A stretch of DNA of 64,000 nt from Owenia fusiformis (taxonomy: Eukaryota; Annelida; Polychaeta; Sabellida; Oweniidae), in the NCBI GenBank assembly GCA_903813345.2, contig CAIIXF020000006.1, forward strand, positions 25,859,936-25,923,935, read 5' to 3'. Under the pieces are notes generated by a model. It was not told where the DNA came from and ran no database searches. It saw nothing but the letters and a program-made list of their open reading frames with translations. Made by a program: the position numbers and the translations under genes. Within the stretch, counting starts at the first letter, position 1. The number at the start of each line of letters is the position of its first letter. This document shows positions 56,640 through 64,000 of this stretch, piece by piece.

Positions 56640-56810
56640 CACTATTAATTTTAGCGCTTTGTTAATTAGAATCGAGTCATATATCAGATCAAATTAATGA
56701 AAGTTGGTATGAGTGTTCAAAAAGTTTTAAGAAAAATATGTCGTTTTTTGTTATGGATACCACATCCAGCAAACGTATCTGCTGATCGTCCTACCAGGTT
56801 TAAATTAATG

Positions 56811-57695
56811 TCAAGTCTGGTAACCCTCACTGGAAAGCGCAGATAGAACCGCTTTTACCAAAAGTTTGAAATTAGGTTCACTTTCAGTGTTGTTAATATC
56901 AATGTGCCTGTTTCTCTTACCAATCATCCCTCCCATATGAAGTATTGGTGGCGTGAATTGTTTTTGCTTTTGGAACCTCGACTGAATAGCGGGAAGATAG
57001 TGAAGGATAGGCATAATGGAGTTACGTTTTAGCTCGTGTTGTTGGAATGCAGAACTCAGTAGATCCTTTAAAAGTATTCGTTTTAAGTGTTCATCATTCC
57101 CCATTGGTGGTTCTGTGTTAATGGTGTCGATGCTCCCTTCTACTCTTTTCATTTGATTCGGGAACTCGACAGGTAGCCCCCAGTTGTTATCATTTTGTTT
57201 TTTATACAGACGTTCTTCCGATTCAGAGTCCATAAAATCATCAGAATACATGGAGGAATCCAGAGGATTAACCTCATTCTGTTTATTTTCAATGGTTGGT
57301 TGCATCTGGGTACGCTTGCCCATGAAGCCTGACATCTGCAACATTGGCATTCCATCGTTGCTAACGATAGACTTCGTGATCCCCTTTCGAGGACGAACTT
57401 TATGCCCGATCATGTCAATCCAAGATCGTGTAAAACGTTTCTCAATCGATCTTGCATTCATGTCTCTTTCAAAAGGATCTCCTTCATCGTTGATATCATT
57501 AGCATGTATTGAACGTGAATGTTGCTGTGTTTTCAGGTCAATTCCAATAGATTCTAATATGTTGTTGATTATTTTTAGATCATCTAGATGGTTGGTATTT
57601 CTTGTGATAGAGTGCCCTGGGGTGTCTGCACTGATGACAGTTCCAACTATACAAGCCAACCTGGCCATTGCTAGCATCAGCATTAAGCGTGGCAT
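56811..57695 (-). CDS. Neuropeptide/prohormone precursor, unassigned family
   Basis: Encodes 294 residues beginning with a hydrophobic leader (MPRLMLMLAMARLACIVGTV) typical of a signal peptide. Dibasic cleavage sites occur at about 86-87, 127-128, 165-166, 183-184, 205-206, 223-224 and 260-261. Two are preceded by Gly, the amidation donor: PMLQMSGFM-GKR (117-128) and PILHMGGMI-GKR (250-261). These align without gaps as P(M/I)L(Q/H)M(S/G)G(F/M)(M/I)-GKR, so the precursor probably yields two related amidated peptides. A further MPILHYL segment (228-234) resembles them. The start has a good CACCATG context, and the coding exon begins four bases upstream at a TTTCAG acceptor. It does not match a peptide family I can name. 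The xGxM-amide end is only loosely tachykinin-like and lacks the key Phe. Expected role: a secreted signal released by neurons or endocrine cells. Confidence 0.8.
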   Translation of the reverse strand: MPRLMLMLAMARLACIVGTVISADTPGHSITRNTNHLDDLKIINNILESIGIDLKTQQHSRSIHANDINDEGDPFERDMNARSIEKRFTRSWIDMIGHKVRPRKGITKSIVSNDGMPMLQMSGFMGKRTQMQPTIENKQNEVNPLDSSMYSDDFMDSESEERLYKKQNDNNWGLPVEFPNQMKRVEGSIDTINTEPPMGNDEHLKRILLKDLLSSAFQQHELKRNSIMPILHYLPAIQSRFQKQKQFTPPILHMGGMIGKRNRHIDINNTESEPNFKLLVKAVLSALSSEGYQT

Positions 57696-57702
57696 GGTGC
57701 TG

Positions 57703-58452
57703 AAACATAATGGTACACTATTTAACCAAGAAAAGATATAATTCTGACTCAGATTATATGGTTGGTAGTTATTTTAAAGTACATCAAGATAATCGTTGAT
57801 ATTTTTTATCGCGCTGTAAGGATCACGCTTAATTGTTGACTCTATCATGTCATTAATTAATTCAGTGAAGTCCTTTAACCGACTCAAAATGTGTGGAGGA
57901 TTCCACTATTTAAAGGATCATCTCAATTGAAATTATCATAACACAACAAATAATTAGAAAGAGATTAAAATTTGACAATTAAAGGATGAACCATTCAGAT
58001 GACAGTCAGTCTAAAATAAGTAAAAAAAGCCCAGTACAACAAATCAAAAACTTATCGAGGATCATGGTTAGAAAATACAAATTAAATTGTTTATTCCCTC
58101 CTCTCTTTTAGCCTTGATTAATATCTGGTCTCTTTATATTATACTGCAAAATGCCGCGAAATCGAATCATTGCTGTATGTAGTGAAGACCTACCAACAGT
58201 GAACATTTTTTCTCGGCAAAAAATATTCACTATACACAGGTTTTACTGTAGAAAATTTTATCAATTTTATTATTTTGTTTTTCTAATAACTAAAGTTTTA
58301 TTAATTCAGTGTTAAATTTCTGAATGTGAAAAGCCTTAAACATATTAAAAAACATGAATTTAAATTTTTTATCATTTTAAAGATTGGAATAAATCTAAAA
58401 ATTATATTTGTCATACATATAATACACTTTCTCTAAACTTAATAAAATAACT
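57703..58452 (-). other. First intron of the prohormone gene
   Basis: Non-coding AT-rich sequence between the putative 5' exon and the coding exon. No repeats or frames of note are seen. Confidence 0.45.
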
Positions 58453-58458
58453 GCTTAC

Positions 58459-58508
58459 CTCGGAAACTGGAAAACGCCAATGTGTTGTTAATGCTCCTAA
58501 ATCTGCTC
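58459..58508 (-). other. Probable 5' non-coding exon of the prohormone gene
   Basis: A consensus donor (CCGAG|GTAAGC, donor at 58453-58458) faces the acceptor at 57700-57702, across an intron of about 760 bases. The exon lies about 25-75 bases downstream of a TATA box. The exact 5' end is estimated. Confidence 0.55.
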
Positions 58509-58533
58509 TTAATAATGTAATATTCCCTTTCAC

Positions 58534-58539
58534 TTTATA
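58534..58539 (-). promoter_or_regulatory. TATA box of the prohormone gene
   Basis: Minus-strand GGGGTATAAAGTG. It is placed so that transcription would start near 58505, just before the putative non-coding exon and its splice donor. Confidence 0.5.
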
Positions 58540-59266
58540 CCCCTTAATAACTCCCACATTAAGTGTTTCTCTGTCTGGTTGGTCATTTTATTAAAAGCAC
58601 GATCGCGAGTACATTGTTCTCTGTGACTACACTGGAATTATTTAGGAGGTATGCTAGACAGTTGTATTGTTTCGATGATGTCAGAGTTAATGTCTGTTTC
58701 TTTGTGCATTTTGTTTTGGCAAATAAGGCAGGTGTGAATACCTAGGTTTTTCAAGAATCACACCACTGGGGGGATATTGTCATCATGTTGGTTGAGATAT
58801 CATGGTAGCTTCCTCTCTTGCCATTATTATTCATGGATAACTGCAGAACGGATTAATTTTAAATGTGTACATACGTTTTTAAATGGTATTAATTCTGGGT
58901 CTTTTGGGCGGCAGTCCTCCATTCTTGTGGCCATTTCTTATGCTAATGTCATCAATATTTCAAACAACAACAACAAGGCATAAACATGACAAAATATCAA
59001 CTCCTGGTAAATTATTGTAAAGGGTTACATAAACGTTCAATATGTTACAGATTCCAAATTCCAACAACTGAATACCAATTACAAAACTATATTTCTCCTT
59101 GTGATATTAAACCATTGAATTGATTAAAATTTTGTTGGTCATTTTTTAGTTCTCCTGGCATGTTGGATTATTCTTTTCATTCCTCATGTATAGAAGGTTT
59201 TACCCATGCACATCCAGTGTCAGCTCTTCTATTGACCAATTTTGTTGTCATGTCAAATCTAAGGGG

Positions 59267-59375
59267 GGTTGTCTAAGGGGTGAAATGTCCAGGGGTGAAA
59301 CGTCAAGGGGGTGAAACGTCTAAGAGGTGAACAGTCTAGGGGTGAAGCGTCCAGGGGGTGAAACGTCTTGATACC
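59267..59375 (+). repeat. G-rich short tandem repeat GGGGTGAAACGTCTA
   Basis: Seven to eight imperfect units of 13-16 bases (GGGGTGAAATGTCCA, GGGGTGAAACGTCAA, GGGGGTGAAACGTCTAAG and so on). The plus strand is G-run rich and could form quadruplex structures. Intergenic. Confidence 0.8.
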
Positions 59376-60232
59376 GTCATAATATCCAATGTGTGTCCTA
59401 TATTCTTGTAGGTAATTTTCAGATTGACCATCAGTTGAATGAATTGGCTAATATTACATCACAGGAATACAAAAGCTTTCTGTAAACTGTAAACTTCAAA
59501 ATGTTTGCAGGAATATTATTATTTGTTTTACAATATAGTAAGCTATGGCGAATCTTGTGATCTAAAAAGTTCATTCCCCTGAAAAATAATTTTCAAAGTT
59601 GACAAACAATTTTAAAACGCATTTCATTCATTTTGAAATATTCTTGAAAAACTATTATTTGAAAAATCTAAGATAATTTGGACTGAATATCGATGAAAAT
59701 CAAAATTATTTATACTGGCATCGAGTTTTTAACTCGATCTCCTATGTAACTATCCTTTTGGGTACTATGTTGTCCACTCTGTGGCTTATTGAAATAACTA
59801 CTTTATATTGCCTTACATCCCCGGGCTTACATCATACTCTCAAAGTAAAGGGTTCCCAGTAAATTGTCTCATTTTCCATTTCCCGAAGTCTCCAGACATT
59901 TCCCACAATTTCTATTCAAGCTAAAAAATCCCACAATATCTAATATGACAATTTGAGTAGTGTTATATCAAATGCCAATCAAATCTTCTTTTGTTTCTAG
60001 GACCATCATCTCATCTGAACAAATTAGATTCTATGTACCATTGTTTTGTGCTATTGTTCTGAACATTTTACGTCGATTTTGCAGATTATGCTATTACAAA
60101 TAAATTACAAATCACAATACCCCTTTGTTTATGTCATATATAGGCCTGGTAGGTCTACGTATAAATATGTAATAATAAGGACATATTGAATTCATAATTT
60201 GTATTCATTAACTGTTAAATGCTGATATAGAT

Positions 60233-60327
60233 CTGAGGCATCATCATCCGCTCGTCGCAATGCAGATTCGCAAGCGCACCGCAGACGCAAACGCAAATCT
60301 TGCGACGAGCGCGTGATAAGGCCTCTG
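60233..60327. repeat. GC-rich foldback repeat
   Basis: CTGAGGCATCATCATCCGCT, CGTCGCAA at the left is mirrored by TTGCGACGAGCGCGTGATAA, GGCCTC at the right. It is markedly richer in GC than its surroundings. Probably a small MITE. Confidence 0.65.
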
Positions 60328-63300
60328 GTTGATTGCTCTTCTGGCATCGATTACATCAGGTGTAGCATACGGGGTGTAGCAGATTGCGTTTCTGGACTTA
60401 TCACATCACATCATATCTCGATATGTTGAAACAAACGTTAAGAGGTTCTTGCGATAGTCATTTATATTTGAGACTTCAAATATACTGACGTAATGTTTTA
60501 ATTAACCAATCAGAGTCAATGTTGACATGCTTATTATAATTGTTTTTTTTTAAAAAGTTATAGCATAAAATATAGGAATACGCTACACGGTCAAGACAAG
60601 TAACTTAGTCAACATTCGATATTCGTATGTTCATCAATATTTACTAAGAATGGTGCCACAATTGAAGTAAACCTCTGGTTAATTATTTTCAATAAACCTA
60701 TCAGCAAACGTGTAAATGATAATTTTGATGTTCTGTTACATATTGGTGAAGCAATCTTTGGGATATGACCTAAATTTCTGATTTTCCACTGTGTCCCTGT
60801 ATACCCCTACTTCAAAAGATATTTGTTATTCGTCATTTTTCATTATGAACCAACCATAAATGTATTTTTTCTTGTTTACATACAGAATGAACTTTTGGTT
60901 TTTAAATATTGCAAGACGGTACTGCATTTATTTGTTCAGGATATCGGGCAAACAAATGCGTGTCAATTTACACTGTAATATCCTACATACTTATATTTCA
61001 AGGGTAGTTTTGAAGAATAATCAAGAAAATCCATGTTTTCAAATGGATTCATCTTTGTCAAAGAACGTGAATGAGGATATGCCGTTTGAAAAACACACAA
61101 CATGTTTCAAGTTCTTACAATTCTTGGTTAAAAAAAATAATTTGAAAGTTGTGATGTCGAATGTAATATCCTACTCAATGAAATTTGTTGAGATTTGTGA
61201 ATTTTTTCTTTCGAAATGCACATTGCTGGATAACAGAACCTTGCCATGTTCGAGATGCTCGAAAAGTGTTTTGTTAATACTTGACGTCGTACGGATATTT
61301 GGATGTGATTGACGTTTTCGATAATCTCCTACCACTGTAATTTCCAACTTGATTTTTGGAAGCCAAATGTGATAGTCACGAATTGATATTTAAGTCACAC
61401 GTTGATGCATACATCATGTGTGTACATTAACTGTCGAATACATGCCAACTAACATTTATATAAATATCCACAATTAACTCAAAGAAATCAATTCTCGAAA
61501 CGGTTTATTATTTAACCTGGTGAATTGAATGTTTCATTTTGATTCATAATTATGGTATCGGATTTGAGTATAATATAAGTCGAGGCTTAAACAAAGCAAT
61601 AAAATTACGTGAAACCTTTTGTGAAAATTCGAACGATTTTTCAAGAATCCTCCTTCAAAGTGATACCAAAGTGCTCCCCGGGAGTGGAAATTTCGTCTTG
61701 TGTAATCAAAATAATAGAGCGGGTGGTTTGAATTTTTGTTTGAGTTTATAGTTTACATCTATAAATTGAAAAACATATCGCCTAATTGAGAGGTACATGC
61801 ATATTTTGGCGATCTATCATTATAAAGGGCTAAATATTGTGCAAAAACAGGAGTTGACACGCTTACATTTGAAAATGAAATTTCCTACATAATCATCGAC
61901 TCATGTTTAAAAGTCATGAAAACAAGGTTGAACACAAAACATCGACCCAGTTACTGTCTATTCAGCATGGGTTCACTAAGGGAAATATTATTAATGACTT
62001 AAATCGTTTACAGTTAAGTTGTATTCCAAGAAACTTATCAATTTAGAAATGCAAATTGTTCAATTTTGTTTTTCACTTATAAAAAATGCCACCTGTAGAG
62101 AACAACGTTTTCAAAAATTTTTAAAAAGGAGATATTTACTTATGCAACATTCATTGGCATGTGTCAGGGAATAAATAGGAAGAATATGCATTTGATTCTA
62201 TATCTTGTTCCTGGAGGAGTTTGTTAAGGAGCGGTATATCTTAACGTACTTTTATCATCCCGAACTCAAACATTTCGAATACTTATTTCGAGAACGCTTT
62301 GTTGAGAATGGATTCGAGATGTACTCAGAATTAGTGCGTTAAAATGTGTATTATCATCTAAATAACCACCTCACAAATTATTTTGGAAATCAAACATGTA
62401 CGATTTTTGAGATTTTTATTTTCGAATGTTGACTTACTTACTTGGCTTGACTGTACAGTGTACGTACCAAATCAAGCGTGACCGTTGAACGCGCGGTTTA
62501 CAGTACAACACGAGAGTGATAAAATTTGAGCAAACTGTTGTCACGCTTAATTTAGCATGTACCCTGTGAGTACGATGTAGATGTTCCATATCGATTTTGT
62601 GGCGCTACAGCCGCCGTACGCCCGCTGTAGAGCAAATGTCACTGGGGCCTAACTGATAGGATAGAATAGATTATAGATTTTTACTCAACCATAAAATTCA
62701 TCAGTTTATCGGTTACATTAGTTATAGAATCTTAAACAAAAAACAAAAAATCCTATATACACGTCGCACGAAACTGGGGACAATTAGCGTAACATTATGG
62801 CGTCAAAAAACCAAAACAAAACAATGAGCAGTATAGGGCGCAAACAGCCTTACAACGTCAAAAACGACAAGCGTCACATTTTTTACAAGTTTACTCAACC
62901 TAAAAATAAAATACTTTATCCTTATCTAATCTTTACAAAATTCACAGGGTAGCAAGATCTCGAGGACAATATTTCTAAAATGTTTTTGAATTTTGAAAAA
63001 CGGTCAAGAAATCCATTTGGGGCGTTAGTAAAAATTGATATGTATGGAATTCATGGCGTAGAATAATGGAAATAGCGTCATGAATCCCGGGACAATGAAT
63101 CTCGGATCGCCAAGTACGTCATTAATGGTCGAAAATCAAAATATTGACAAATTTATAACCTAAAAGGCCGAAAGATTATGCGGCAAATGCTGAAACGGGG
63201 GTTGTCAACATATTGTATTAGCCTTGATCTCTTAGAATCCGTTGAATCCTAAGCGATTGGAGTTGTTTAGATCACTTAACGAATGATATGAAATGATGAG

Positions 63301-64000
63301 AATTTGAGTTTTTTCAAAGTTTATAATGGCGGCCAATGGGGGATTTTAGCAAAATATCCCGAAAATTAAATCATTAAAAGGCCGAAAGATCTATGGATGG
63401 ATTTTACTGATTTATATATCAAAACGAACACTTCGTTGGGTGTAACAAGGATCCGTTGAATCCTAAGAAAATAAATGATTTGCTAAAAAGTTATTAAGAT
63501 TTTAAATTTTGATGAAGACTGCTCTCCATTGAAATCTTTGGACCATGAAATGTCGATTTACGCGCATGCGTTGTGACGTTATTTCCATTATTCTACGCCA
63601 TGTGTGGTACAAAATCGATGCGTCACATTTTTTCAAGTCTCGAAAACCAGCTCTTATTTTAATATTATTTGCAAAATAGACAAACTGGTTATTGTTTTGT
63701 AAATTTCGCCATGACAATATTGTGCAGTTAATTTTTCTTTCAAATCAGACCTAAATTAGAAGGTTAAATGAAGGTAAACTTATTGCTCGTCCCATTCGCC
63801 TTCAAAACCTTACACAATTTTTAAATTTTTAAAAGCGTTCGTTTTAAGATAATTTGAACTGTAGCCGTCAAGCAATTGTGACGTCATAAATGCACATGTT
63901 CGATTGAATAAAATGTGAAATTTTAGTGCGATTTTGATCATTATTTCAAAAGTTATCCCAATTTCAACGAGCCCCGTAAGCGCAAAGTGTTACGTCTTAC

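Larger units (their letters stand above)
58560..64000. other. Right-hand non-coding region
   Basis: No gene that I can support. It contains the G-rich tandem repeat (59267-59375), the foldback (60233-60327), and near the end a loose direct duplication about 213 bases apart: AAAAGGCCGAAAGAT at 63160 and 63374, CCGTTGAATCCTAAG at 63239 and 63452. An inverted pair is also seen (GGCGTAGAATAATGGAAATA at about 63055, complement at about 63580). The 150-codon frame at 60860-61312 has no recognisable domain. Confidence 0.4.

Noticed and set aside
60860-61312. 150-codon plus-strand frame
   Set aside because: No domain, no splice context and AT-rich codon use. Length is within chance for this composition.

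Overview
This is animal nuclear DNA. Genes are split by GT-AG introns, spacing is large, and palindromic DNA-transposon derivatives and minisatellites are dense. A large lophotrochozoan genome, most likely a bivalve mollusc, fits best. The reasons are the B-box/NHL gene, the prohormone-like gene and the repeat style; the species is inferred, not proven.

The backbone of the window is one plus-strand gene, CTR9, the TPR scaffold of the PAF1 transcription elongation complex. I reconstruct 22 coding exons between 11010 and 53299. All junction phases match, and they give about 1,182 residues, close to the vertebrate protein length. The N-terminus, the TPR body and the charged tail are all present. 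The tail ends in an unusual run of Arg-Ser repeats.

Two minus-strand genes are nested inside CTR9. Intron 8 holds an intronless B-box/coiled-coil/NHL protein (24426-26276). Intron 10 holds a three-exon, small, secreted-type single-pass membrane protein with a Cys-rich Kazal-like ectodomain (28600-30264). Left of CTR9, on the minus strand, lies a six-finger C2H2 transcription factor in two coding exons (7533-2332) with a 4+2 finger layout like Ikaros/hunchback proteins. Right of CTR9, on the minus strand, is a neuropeptide/prohormone precursor (57695-56811). It has an upstream non-coding exon and a TATA box, and two related predicted amidated peptides.

The introns and flanks are repeat-rich. 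The most striking feature is in CTR9 intron 2. A 69-bp minisatellite of 31 copies begins inside exon 2, and each unit repeats the exon 2 end together with its 5' splice site. A TA-flanked palindromic element sits cleanly inside that array. Intron 21 carries a 33-bp minisatellite starting about 10 bases after the exon 21 donor, with higher-order periodicity. It also carries a 2.3-kb array packed with AGGTCA nuclear-receptor-type half-sites, a tRNA-Ala-like repeat, and nested inverted-repeat transposons. Other families include TTAA-flanked (piggyBac-like) foldback elements, TA-flanked elements, an 8-bp-duplication (hAT-like) element with triple 18-bp ends, and a repeat of about 170 bp ending in GGGGTTTCA/TGAAACCCC.

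The right end (58.6-64 kb) is mostly non-coding, with small repeats only.
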